Below are positions 1 to 6,245 of a DNA stretch of 14,434 nt, one piece after another. Position 1 is the first letter of the stretch. Each line of letters opens with the position of its first letter. Below the pieces are notes generated by a model. The model made no database searches. It worked only from the letters and a program-made list of their open reading frames with translations, and was not told the DNA's origin. The translations under genes and the position numbers were made by a program. Origin of the DNA: Desulfarculales bacterium UBA702 (GTDB taxonomy: Bacteria > Desulfobacterota > Syntrophobacteria > Syntrophobacterales > Syntrophobacteraceae); the NCBI GenBank assembly GCA_002298165.1, contig DBMI01000119.1, positions 6,430 through 20,863 on the forward strand, read 5' to 3'.

Positions 1-14
1 ATCTAAGAATTTCA

Positions 15-105
15 ACCCCCTCCTCCAACCCATCCCACCAGTGGAGGGGAGTTCTCCTTCAATTTCGGCCCATTATTTTTCCATTCGGGATTTGGGCAAC
101 AGCCT
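15..105 (+). repeat. Dispersed repeat A, copy 1 (related to 14111-14190)
   Basis: This stretch contains cccctcc and ggagggg as short inverted arms, then an 'aatttcggcc' block, a T-rich part and 'tttgggcaacagcc'. The same order of blocks, in the same orientation, occurs at 14111-14190 near the other end of the window, with substitutions and small indels. The similarity is visible by eye but imperfect. It looks like an old non-coding repeat family of the genome rather than part of a gene. Confidence 0.6.
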
Positions 106-214
106 GTCCTGACCGCGCCACCGCCCTCGACCGAGGTTCTCCAATTATTTCGAAACCGAGTGGAGACCTTCGGTCGGCGCGGGTAGCACGGTCGGGAAGG
201 GCTGTTGCCAAAAT
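89..214. repeat. MITE-like element with GGGCTGTTGCC inverted ends (copy 1)
   Basis: The left end at 91-105 (tttgggcaacagcct) is nearly the reverse complement of the right end at 199-214 (gggctgttgccaaaat). The interval is about 125 bp and has no plausible gene. A second pair of the same ends occurs at 410-426 and 549-565, which supports a small non-autonomous mobile element family. No target-site duplication could be identified with confidence. Confidence 0.5.
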
Positions 215-229
215 AAGCTGCGATGCAAA

Positions 230-340
230 TTCCCTGATATATTTGCCCTAAATTCAGACTGTGGGGCAAATGATTATTTGCCCCTACAAATTTTACCCTA
301 ATTTTCAGACTGTAGGGGCAAATGATTATTTGCCCTTACA
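230..340. repeat. Two tandem palindromic repeat units
   Basis: Two units of roughly 50 bp follow each other. Each has a 'ccctaa..ttcagactg' lead-in and then a long palindrome built on GGGGCAAATGATTATTTGCCCC. The palindromes lie at about 260-288 and 311-340. The arms pair almost perfectly around a GATT centre, so each could form a strong hairpin or cruciform. The arrangement resembles REP/MITE-type intergenic palindromes. There are only two units and no spacers, so it is not a CRISPR array. Confidence 0.7.
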
Positions 341-409
341 ATGGGAAGGGGCGGAGGGTGAAAAAAGATCTAAGAATTTCAACCCCATCTGGTTGTAGCA
401 TGGTCTCCT

Positions 410-565
410 GGGGCTGTTGCCCAAATAGATGCGCTTCTAAAGGTGGTCAAGCAAATGGATGACATTGGCCTAAGAACGTCATTCCCGCCCAGAAGCGCCG
501 CGGGAATGACGATGTTCGAAGCTGAGATCTGGATAGATCATGCAGCGGGTTTGAGCAACAGCCCC
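410..565. repeat. MITE-like element with GGGGCTGTTGCCCAAAT inverted ends (copy 2)
   Basis: The left end at 410-426 (ggggctgttgcccaaat) and the right end at 549-565 (gtttgagcaacagcccc) are inverted copies with 15 of 17 positions matching. The ends belong to the same family as those at 91-105 and 199-214. The 156-bp unit encloses a strong hairpin at 477-511. No convincing gene lies inside. It is best read as a small non-autonomous element, possibly with another palindrome inserted in it. Confidence 0.5.
477..511. repeat. Palindromic repeat B, copy 1 (related to 14353-14434)
   Basis: A perfect 12-bp inverted repeat (cgtcattcccgc at 477-488, gcgggaatgacg at 500-511) encloses an 11-base loop, so the sequence can fold into a strong hairpin. 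The 17 bases at 482-498 (attcccgcccagaagcg) recur in reverse complement at 14353-14369, and most of them recur at 14420-14434. This marks a dispersed palindromic repeat family of the genome. Confidence 0.65.
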
Positions 566-618
566 TTCAGTCACCGCGATCCACATCACATGAATGCAAC
601 CAAGCTTAACAGAAAGTT

Positions 619-751
619 CTACTCCCTGCAATACTCCCACCTGCTCCCCGCCGGCGTGTCGATTACGCGAATTCCGCATGCCAGGAGTTGATCACGGATT
701 CTGTCCGCTTCGGCCCAGTTCTTCTCGGAGCGAGCTTTTTCACGCATGCAG
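619..751 (-). pseudogene. Duplicated 3' fragment of the cysteine synthase/CysRS-like gene
   Basis: Bases 619-751 match 2499-2633, the last 45 or so codons and the stop codon of the intact fusion gene. I count three mismatches over the first 129 bases, plus one 2-base indel near the broken end. The reading frame of the fragment would end in a TAG at the same place. It differs from the intact copy at two residues: Glu for Lys740 and Cys for Ser773. Homology begins one base past the stop codon on one side. On the other it ends at the edge of the transposase element (752). The fragment lacks everything upstream, including both catalytic halves, so it cannot make the enzyme. High identity points to a recent duplication. 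Confidence 0.85.
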
Positions 752-773
752 TGAAACAAGGGGTCTGAAACAA

Positions 774-796
774 GGGGTCAGCCCTTGAAAAAGGAA
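774..796. repeat. Left 23-bp inverted repeat of the RAYT element
   Basis: This arm (starting ggggtcagcccttgaaaaag) is an exact reverse complement of 1794-1816. It overlaps the stop codon and final codons (Ser-Phe-Phe-Lys-Gly) of the transposase gene, so the end of the protein is constrained by the repeat. Confidence 0.85.
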
Positions 797-1749
797 TATT
801 TGGCCAGGAACCCTTCTATCTCATTCCGCAATCCTTTGTCCTCTGCAAGTTGCTTCGACATGCTCGCATCTATCTTGGCCACAGCCGAACAGGTCAGCGA
901 TCCGAACTCAGCTGCTATTTCCCGATTTGTCGCACAAGTGTGCTTCTTGATCAGGTAAATGCACGCTTTCCTCGATAGACTGCGACGTGCGCGCATCATC
1001 ACCTCCCTGGCGACTTCAAAATGCTCACAGCATGCGGAGATTATCTCCTCAATGTCCGCAGTGGAACGCAAAGCTTTATTGCGGGAAACCTCGGAGACAT
1101 CAGTCCGTTCAAGTCCGATACGCTCCAACGTGTCCTTTATAAACCACTTGCTGCCGAGTATCATGCCGCCGTAGACCTTTTGCAGCGGGCTTGACATTTC
1201 TTCTCTCATTGCCCTTTCCACAAAAGCCCGGTAGTTGCCCGCGGCTTCTCTCACACTGGCGGCCGACATGCCCAGAACGGTATCCGGGCTGATAATGCTC
1301 TCAGGGCACCCCATTATATACGATCGATAGCTGCTATGGGGGTAGTCTTCCGGTTTCGTCGCAATACCCGCCCTGACAGGATTGAGGTGGACGTAGCGGC
1401 TCAATTCCAGCAGGTAATTATCTTTATCTACGAGAATAGCCTTGTACCTGCCCTGAAACAGATGCCCGCTCCGCTTTCTTTTGATATTCACATATGTCGT
1501 GTATGAACCATTTATGAAATGCATTATCTTGCTCAGGTTCTTCTCCGGTGTCTCGGCAATCAAATGATAATGATTCGTCATCAGCACATACGCGTGCAGG
1601 ATGAGGCCGAATTTGTTCTTTGCCGCCTCCACATACTGCTTGAACTTCTCATAATCCTTTTTAGAGAAGAATATTTTCCCTCGCTCGTTTCCCCTTGCGG
1701 TAACGTGGTAAAAAGCACCTTCATATTCAATCCGCAGCGGTCTTGCCAT
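778..1749 (-). CDS. REP-associated tyrosine transposase (Y1_Tnp) with DnaA-like C-terminal domain
   Basis: This 323-residue protein belongs to the Y1/IS200-like HUH transposase superfamily, RAYT branch. These enzymes nick single-stranded palindromic DNA through a tyrosine. Visible features are the N-terminal RPLRIEYEGAFYHVTARGN block, the HUH metal-binding pair His60 and His62 (NHYH), the GHLFQGRYKA block at 95-104, and RYVHLNPVRAG with Tyr119 as the likely catalytic tyrosine. Residues from about 215 to 300 look like the helix-turn-helix domain of DnaA (RKACIYLIKKHTCATNREIA), a known appendage in some members. I chose the ATG at 1747-1749 because GGAGG lies just upstream and family members start MARPLRIEY; an ATG 15 bases earlier is in frame but poorly placed. 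The gene sits inside matching inverted repeats, and its stop codon lies in the left repeat. Confidence 0.88.
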   Translation of the reverse strand: MARPLRIEYEGAFYHVTARGNERGKIFFSKKDYEKFKQYVEAAKNKFGLILHAYVLMTNHYHLIAETPEKNLSKIMHFINGSYTTYVNIKRKRSGHLFQGRYKAILVDKDNYLLELSRYVHLNPVRAGIATKPEDYPHSSYRSYIMGCPESIISPDTVLGMSAASVREAAGNYRAFVERAMREEMSSPLQKVYGGMILGSKWFIKDTLERIGLERTDVSEVSRNKALRSTADIEEIISACCEHFEVAREVMMRARRSLSRKACIYLIKKHTCATNREIAAEFGSLTCSAVAKIDASMSKQLAEDKGLRNEIEGFLAKYSFFKG

Positions 1750-1793
1750 TTTTCCTCCGGGCATGATTCATGGGCCAGAGTATACCATATGTT

Positions 1794-1816
1794 TTCCTTT
1801 TTCAAGGGCTGACCCC
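1794..1816. repeat. Right 23-bp inverted repeat of the RAYT element
   Basis: Exact reverse complement of 774-796. It is followed by imperfect copies of the 14-bp tandem unit, out to about 1859. Together the two ends form the probable recognition sequences of the transposase. Confidence 0.85.
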
Positions 1817-1991
1817 CTATTTCATTTCACTATTTCAGACCCCCTGTTTCAGACCCTTGCCGGTAACCTGCGCCAAATACACCATCAACCGGTTTCTCCC
1901 TATTTTGAAATTGTGACTCAGCCCATAGCCTAGAAGTCCCCCGTTGATCCTTCCGAGCCTTATCTTTAAGTAAAAAAAAGGAGATTGCGCT

Positions 1992-2375
1992 ATGGAACAA
2001 AAGATGGCGAAGAAGAATATTGGATCACCGGATGAGGCACGGAACTTTCCTAAAGGAAAGCTCGATCTGGTAACGATTGGCGGGGTTACCTTCGGGTTGG
2101 CGAGGCTCGAACCGGGGTGGAAATGGTCCGAGTGCGTAAAGCCGTTAGTCAACACGGAGAGCTGCCTTGCGCCTCATACACAGTACCATCTCTCGGGCCG
2201 GCTTCACGTGGTGATGGATGACGGATCGGAACTCGAATTCGGTCCCGGAGACTTCAGCAATATACCTCCGGGACACGACGCCTGGGTGGTGGGCGACGAA
2301 GCAGTTTTAATAATCGATGTAACCGGAATGAAAGATTACGCTAAAGACGTCGGAGTCAAGGAGAAGGCTGCATAG
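1992..2375 (+). CDS. Small single-domain cupin protein
   Basis: A 127-residue protein that is essentially one cupin beta-barrel. Motif 1 is seen as LAPHTQYHLSGRLHVVMDDG (about 59-78), with His62, His66 and perhaps His72 as metal ligands. Motif 2 is seen as FGPGDFSNIPPGHDAWVVGD (83-102), with His95. A tryptophan-rich GWKWSECVKPL segment (42-52) precedes the barrel. Cupins of this size bind a metal and act as small dioxygenases, isomerases or ligand sensors; nothing here fixes the substrate. The start is the ATG at 1992, preceded by AAAAGGAG at 1977-1983 with good spacing. It is probably cytoplasmic, since no signal peptide is visible. It stands alone between the RAYT element and the convergent fusion gene, so the neighbours give no clue to its role. 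Confidence 0.8.
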   Translation: MEQKMAKKNIGSPDEARNFPKGKLDLVTIGGVTFGLARLEPGWKWSECVKPLVNTESCLAPHTQYHLSGRLHVVMDDGSELEFGPGDFSNIPPGHDAWVVGDEAVLIIDVTGMKDYAKDVGVKEKAA

Positions 2376-2498
2376 GGAGAATCGTTAGTACGCGGATTCC
2401 GCATGGGAGTGTGGTGGTTTATGTTCACGATAAATACCATGTAGATGGAAATTCCAAGGAATTTGCAGACTTCCGGCATTTTTTAAAATAATATCCGT
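2376..2498. other. Short convergent intergenic region, no clear terminator
   Basis: This 123-bp gap separates the converging cupin and cysteine synthase genes. It holds a small palindrome at 2449-2464 (aaattccaaggaattt) and a run of T at 2479-2484. They are not adjacent as in a standard intrinsic terminator, so termination here is unproven. Confidence 0.4.
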
Positions 2499-4826
2499 CT
2501 ACTCCCTGCTATATTCCCACCTGCTCCCCGCCGGCGTGTCGATTACGCGAATTCCGCATGCCAGGAGTTGATCACGGATTCTGTCCGCTTCGGCCCAGTT
2601 CTTCTTGGAGCGAGCTTTTTCACGCATATGCAGGAGTTCCTCCTCGGCGGACCCGAGAGGCTGGGCGCCAAAGTCGAGTACGCCCAGGATGGCGTCGGCC
2701 TTCCTGAAGACTTCCATTATTTGGCTTTTCTGAGCCGGGCCGGCGCCGTAACGGTCGAGCATGGGATTGGCCCCCCGTATAAATCTGAAGATCGAGGCCA
2801 GGGCACGCGGAACATTTAGGTCATCCGCAAGTGCTTCGAGGAATTCACGATCGAGTAAATAGGTCATCTCGGCAAGTGCGCACTCTTCCTGTTCCGGACC
2901 TCGAATCGTCCGCACCTTCTTCAGAAAATCGTCGATTCGCCTGAGGCCGGCTACTGCATTATCAAGGCTTTGTGTCGTTGCGTGAATCGGTTTTCTGTAG
3001 TGGGTACCGAGAAGCCAATATCTCACTTCCCTCGCGGAGTAGCCCATCTCGAACAATGCGCGCACCGGCATGGTCTCGTCAATGGGTTCGAGGTCCTTGT
3101 CCTGCTTGGTGGACCAGATCCGCTCGGCGATCATCCATGTGTTGGCAAAAGGTTTTCCCGTAAGGGCCTCACCGATTTCCCTCACATTTTCAAGGTGTGG
3201 AAAAAGGAAATCCATGCTGCTGACCACAACGTCAATCTGCGGGCCCAGGTCATGGATGGCGGCGGAGGCTGCCGAGATGTGCCAGGTCGGGATGACGTTT
3301 CCCCAATCGGTCTTTACGTAGGCCCCGCTTTTGAGCTCAGAGAGCGTGGCGCGCTTCAGCAGCGCAAAATCGCTCGGGTTCAGCTTTTCGTATGCATTCA
3401 GATCAACCGTTTTTCCATGTCGGATCTTCTTAAGATCTACCCTGGAGAGCTTCCCGTAACTGTTGCTCTCGGCCAGGTTGAAATAGACCGAGCGCAGCTT
3501 TTCGTATGCAAGTCCCTTATCGATAAGTTCACGGGTGAACTCGACAATTGTATCAAGGTGTTCGGTCGTGCGCGGGTATCGGTAGGCGCGATGGATGCCA
3601 AGGATATCCAGGTCGCCGAGCAGAGTTTCGAAACACTGCTGTGTATAAGGCCCCAGGCACATTCCGGCGGCAATCGAACTGTTGATCGTGCGACTGTCGA
3701 AATCCGGGATCAGGACAACTTCATCAACCGAGAAGCCCTTTGCCTGGAAGAAACGCGAAAGCAAATCGGCCAGCAGGAAGCGTCGCGAGTCCTGAATGGC
3801 AATTGGCTGGTCGAGCGGAGGGCCGGTGACGCATATTCGCGCCTTGGCCTCTTTTACTGGCTTGAATTCGGTTTTTGCACGGTCGAGCAGGTTGTAGAAT
3901 TTGAAATCAGTATCGAGCATCGTGGTAAAGAGATTCGTGCTAAGATACCTGTCACCGCCGTCCGGCAGAACTGCAACGATCATCCCCTCTTTCATCTCCG
4001 ATGCTATCCGAATGCCGGCGGCAACCGCCGCGCCGGAACTCATGCCGGCGAAAATGCCCTCTTCCCTGGCAAGCCGTCTGGCAGCATCGAATGCCTCCTC
4101 ATCCTTGACGTTAACCACATCATCAAGTGCCTGCCTGTCGAAAAGCCCTGGCACATAGGATTCCTTCATGTTCTTTAGGCCCTGGACCTTGTGTCCCGGA
4201 AGCGGTTCGACGGCGATCACCTTTATCGCGGGGTTGCGTTCCCGCATCGCCTTGAGGACACCCATGGCAGTGCCTGTGGTTCCGAGTGCGGCAACCACGA
4301 CGTTTACCCTGCCCTCGGTCTGATCGTAAATTTCCGGGCCGGTGCCATAATAATGGGCGTCTACGTTAGCGGGGTTATTGAACTGGTCGGCCATGAAGTA
4401 GCGGTCGGGATTTTCCCTTACAAGGTTGTACACCTCCTCGATTGCTCCGTCGGTCCCCAGGGCTCCGGGTGTGAGCAGAAGCTCGGCACCGAGTGCTTTC
4501 AGGATCTTCTGCCGCTCGAGGCTCGCAGTCTCAGGCATTGCAAGCAGAACCCGATACCCTTTTACCGCTGCAACCATCGCCAAACCAATTCCCGTGTTGC
4601 CGCTCGTTGCCTCGATTATGATTTTACCCGGCACGAGCAAACCCTCCCGCTCCGCCGCCTCTATCATGTACAGCGCCGGGCGGTCTTTTACTGATCCAGC
4701 CGGGTTCTTGGCCTCGAACTTCACATAGAAGCTCACGTTGGGATTCGGATTCATCCGGTTCAACCGGATTAATGGAGTATTGCCGACGCATTCGAGCACG
4801 TTCGAGAAGACGTTTTTATGGTTCAC
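2499..4826 (-). CDS. Cysteine synthase fused to a catalytically degenerate cysteinyl-tRNA synthetase-like domain
   Basis: A 775-residue two-part protein. Residues 1-300 are a PLP-dependent O-acetylserine sulfhydrylase, closest in look to CysM/CysK. It shows NPAGSVKDR with PLP lysine Lys47, TSGNTG (74-79), GTTGT phosphate loop (182-186), GMSSGAA (261-267) and PDGGDRYLST. This half should make cysteine from O-acetylserine and sulfide or a sulfur donor. Residues 309-775 align along their length with class I CysRS, including the C-terminal helical tRNA-binding part (about 650-775). The active site is gone: HIGH reads AIQD (343-346), the KMSKS position lies in WSTKQDKDLE (571-580), and zinc ligands read Thr334, Ala519, His544 and Val548 where CysRS has Cys, Cys, His and Glu. 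It should not charge tRNA. The start is GTG (4824-4826), with AGGA at 4834-4837. The reading frame is intact, which argues for a kept function. Confidence 0.9.
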   Translation of the reverse strand: MNHKNVFSNVLECVGNTPLIRLNRMNPNPNVSFYVKFEAKNPAGSVKDRPALYMIEAAEREGLLVPGKIIIEATSGNTGIGLAMVAAVKGYRVLLAMPETASLERQKILKALGAELLLTPGALGTDGAIEEVYNLVRENPDRYFMADQFNNPANVDAHYYGTGPEIYDQTEGRVNVVVAALGTTGTAMGVLKAMRERNPAIKVIAVEPLPGHKVQGLKNMKESYVPGLFDRQALDDVVNVKDEEAFDAARRLAREEGIFAGMSSGAAVAAGIRIASEMKEGMIVAVLPDGGDRYLSTNLFTTMLDTDFKFYNLLDRAKTEFKPVKEAKARICVTGPPLDQPIAIQDSRRFLLADLLSRFFQAKGFSVDEVVLIPDFDSRTINSSIAAGMCLGPYTQQCFETLLGDLDILGIHRAYRYPRTTEHLDTIVEFTRELIDKGLAYEKLRSVYFNLAESNSYGKLSRVDLKKIRHGKTVDLNAYEKLNPSDFALLKRATLSELKSGAYVKTDWGNVIPTWHISAASAAIHDLGPQIDVVVSSMDFLFPHLENVREIGEALTGKPFANTWMIAERIWSTKQDKDLEPIDETMPVRALFEMGYSAREVRYWLLGTHYRKPIHATTQSLDNAVAGLRRIDDFLKKVRTIRGPEQEECALAEMTYLLDREFLEALADDLNVPRALASIFRFIRGANPMLDRYGAGPAQKSQIMEVFRKADAILGVLDFGAQPLGSAEEELLHMREKARSKKNWAEADRIRDQLLACGIRVIDTPAGSRWEYSRE

Positions 4827-4897
4827 GGCGGTTTCCTGAGAGTCTGTCGAGATTCATAAAATTCCGATCTGCTAAGGACGGCGGAATTGAGGGTTAC

Positions 4898-4903
4898 ATT
4901 ATA
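4898..4903 (-). promoter_or_regulatory. Candidate -10 box for the cysteine synthase fusion gene
   Basis: On the minus strand these bases read TATAAT, a perfect sigma70 -10 hexamer about 72 bases upstream of the GTG start. The -35 match is poor: TTGCCG lies only 14 bases away. The promoter is therefore tentative. The leader would be about 65 nt, too short for a T-box, and no T-box sequence was found further upstream. Confidence 0.35.
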
Positions 4904-5115
4904 TACCGTCTAATCGTCGGCAAAGCTAGTTTCTCTTTAAAGATCGTGGCAAATTCGCTTAACTACCACCAAGATAAAACAAAAGCGAAAGAGCGGGGGA
5001 ACGAGTCCCGCGCGTCACATGAGCCGCACAGCGGCAATGGGTTTGGAGCGGTACAAGGAGTGATTGCGGAAACCGAATATTCGGAAGTCAATTCAGAGGA
5101 AATATTCAGAGAAGG
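4904..5115. other. Intergenic stretch with no recognisable feature
   Basis: Between the candidate promoter of the fusion gene and the hairpin after the stress-protein gene I see no gene, repeat or structured RNA. An open frame crosses it on the plus strand, but it overlaps the fusion gene antisense, has no ribosome binding site, and codes for a low-information Lys/Arg/Glu-rich sequence. Confidence 0.4.
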
Positions 5116-5161
5116 CCGGCCGATCCTGGAAACATAGGGTAAAGCTTCGGACCGGCCGGCA
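5116..5161 (-). terminator. Candidate terminator hairpin after the universal stress protein gene
   Basis: Arms at 5116-5127 (gccggccgatcc) and 5150-5161 (ggaccggccggc) pair with one mismatch around a 22-base loop, 30 bases past the stop codon of the stress-protein gene. On the minus strand it is followed by only a moderately T-rich sequence. It may be a weak or factor-assisted terminator, or an RNA-stabilising hairpin. Confidence 0.45.
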
Positions 5162-5190
5162 AGATTCAGAAAGACAAGATCAAGGCCTGA

Positions 5191-6141
5191 CTAATCGACC
5201 AGGCAGACGATAGTAGCCCTGGCCGCCTGCAAAACCTTAGCTGCATGGCTGCCAATATTAAACTGTTTTTTCTCGAGAAAACTTTTCTTTCCCATCACAA
5301 CAACATGAAACTGGTGTTCCTCGACCTCGGTGAGAATGTCCCGTGCGACTCCATGCTTGGTCGGCGCGATAATGGTCTTCACCCGATCCTCGCCTATACC
5401 TTTGCCGACAAGGAGGTCGCGGCTTTCCACCATTGCTTTTTCAACATTGGTTCTCCAGTCGATCTTCCATTTTTCGATACGGCTCTGCCGGTCTTTCAGT
5501 TCGGAACTATCGAGAATATGACCGTCGTCCCAGAAAGTCGGCGGCACGTGTGGAAGCAGATGCAGCAGATCGAAGCTGAACCCCAGACACGGGGCGATCA
5601 GGTCGGCTGCGTAAATAGCCATTTTACGGCTCTCCGGCGCCCCTTCCATTGCGACAAGTGCCCTGCGGGTCTCGTTTACCGGGCTATCGATGACCCAGAC
5701 CGTCTTTCCAGCGGCATACTGGGCTACTTTACTCGACGTGCTCCCCAGCAGAAGGTTCTCCACCTGGCTCCTGCCACGCCTGCCAACTACTATTGTCCCG
5801 ATATTCTCTTTTTTGGCTTCGTCAATGATGTCCTGGGCCGGATCCAAACTGTTGATTTTCATCCGGATCTCGACATTTCCTCTGGGAAAACCCGCTTCCA
5901 CAAGCCGGTTCAAAGAGGCATCCAGCACCCTTTGACCTACCTTTTCCTGATCCTTCGTGGCGAACCTGCACCGTTCCTCGACATCGCTGCACAGATCTCC
6001 GGGAAGAAGGGTCGTCACCTGCTGGACACAATTAAAAAGCAACACCCCGAGGTCTTCCTGCTCCTTCAGAAGCCGCCCCAGGATCGACACCCCCTGGAGC
6101 CCTCTCTCCGTGCCGTCAACCGCGACAAGAATCTTTTTCAT
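5191..6141 (-). CDS. Universal stress protein with two tandem UspA domains
   Basis: A 316-residue cytoplasmic protein made of two UspA folds. Domain 1 spans about 1-155. It begins MKKILVAVDGTE and carries the full nucleotide-binding pattern G-2x-G-9x-G-S/T (Gly120, Gly123, Gly133, Ser134), so it probably binds ATP. Domain 2 spans about 157-316. It keeps the last glycine-serine pair (Gly297, Ser298) and Gly284, but has Ser287 where the second glycine is expected, so its binding is probably weakened. Usp proteins help cells survive starvation, redox and other stress. I chose the ATG at 6139-6141 because AAGGAGG (6149-6155) sits just upstream and the sequence after it matches the Usp start. An upstream in-frame start would add 22 unlike residues. 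It appears to be a single-gene unit with its own promoter. Confidence 0.9.
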   Translation of the reverse strand: MKKILVAVDGTERGLQGVSILGRLLKEQEDLGVLLFNCVQQVTTLLPGDLCSDVEERCRFATKDQEKVGQRVLDASLNRLVEAGFPRGNVEIRMKINSLDPAQDIIDEAKKENIGTIVVGRRGRSQVENLLLGSTSSKVAQYAAGKTVWVIDSPVNETRRALVAMEGAPESRKMAIYAADLIAPCLGFSFDLLHLLPHVPPTFWDDGHILDSSELKDRQSRIEKWKIDWRTNVEKAMVESRDLLVGKGIGEDRVKTIIAPTKHGVARDILTEVEEHQFHVVVMGKKSFLEKKQFNIGSHAAKVLQAARATIVCLVD

Positions 6142-6216
6142 ATGTGTCCCTCCTTGTGCTTGTGTGAGTGACAGGGCGGGTCCTGATATGCTCGACGTTC
6201 TCTTCAATTCTTTTTG

Positions 6217-6245
6217 ACAATAGGGAGCAAACTGATTGAGGTCAA
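6217..6245 (-). promoter_or_regulatory. Candidate sigma70-type promoter of the universal stress protein gene
   Basis: On the minus strand TTGACC (6240-6245) and TATTGT (6217-6222) are separated by 17 bases, matching 5 of 6 and 4 of 6 consensus positions. Transcription would start about 70 nt upstream of the ATG. The sequence immediately upstream is AT-rich. Confidence 0.45.

Larger units (their letters stand above)
1..386. repeat. Repeat-rich non-coding block bounded by a 19-bp direct repeat
   Basis: The 19 bases at 1-19 (atctaagaatttcaacccc) recur exactly at 368-386, so a block of about 367 bp is bracketed by direct repeats. Within it lie a purine-rich and pyrimidine-rich inverted stretch, an inverted-repeat element and two tandem palindromes, listed separately. 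I see no credible coding sequence: the open frames have no ribosome binding site and no recognisable domain. The left copy touches the window edge, so the repeat may extend further. Whether the bracketed block moved as a unit cannot be decided from the sequence alone. Confidence 0.6.
752..1859 (-). mobile_element. REP-associated tyrosine transposase (RAYT) element
   Basis: A single transposase gene is framed by inverted repeats. On the left, two perfect 14-bp tandem units (tgaaacaaggggtc, 752-765 and 766-779) run into a 23-bp arm at 774-796. On the right, the exact reverse complement of that arm lies at 1794-1816. It is followed by reverse-complement versions of the 14-bp unit at 1811-1824 and 1838-1851 and a partial one at 1852-1859. 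The gene's last codons fall inside the left arm. The left edge abuts the duplicated gene fragment at 619-751. Boundaries are set by where the tandem units stop; no clear target-site duplication is visible. Confidence 0.75.

Noticed and set aside
230..340. CRISPR array
   Set aside because: Only two tandem palindromic units, with no unique spacers between identical repeats and no cas genes.
443..691. Small open frames on both strands
   Set aside because: They run through the palindromic repeat and the duplicated gene fragment, and are explained by those features.
2389..2404. Third fragment of the duplicated gene end
   Set aside because: About 16 bases resemble part of the duplicated segment, which is too short to separate from chance.
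619..2633. attL/attR of an integrative element
   Set aside because: The duplicated gene end is suggestive, but there is no integrase of the tyrosine or serine recombinase type between the copies, and the interval is under 2 kb.
2970..4178. 402-codon plus-strand open frame
   Set aside because: It lies wholly antisense to the cysteine synthase/CysRS-like gene, which has clear motifs. The translated sequence has no domain and no ribosome binding site.
4827..5115. T-box or other riboswitch before the cysteine synthase fusion gene
   Set aside because: No T-box sequence or conserved riboswitch core was found on the minus strand, and the leader from the likely promoter is short.
4772..5137. 121-codon plus-strand open frame
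   Set aside because: It overlaps the fusion gene antisense, crosses its likely promoter, and has no domain or ribosome binding site.
5245..6171. 308-codon plus-strand open frame
   Set aside because: Antisense to the universal stress protein gene, whose frame shows conserved motifs and a good start. This one shows none.
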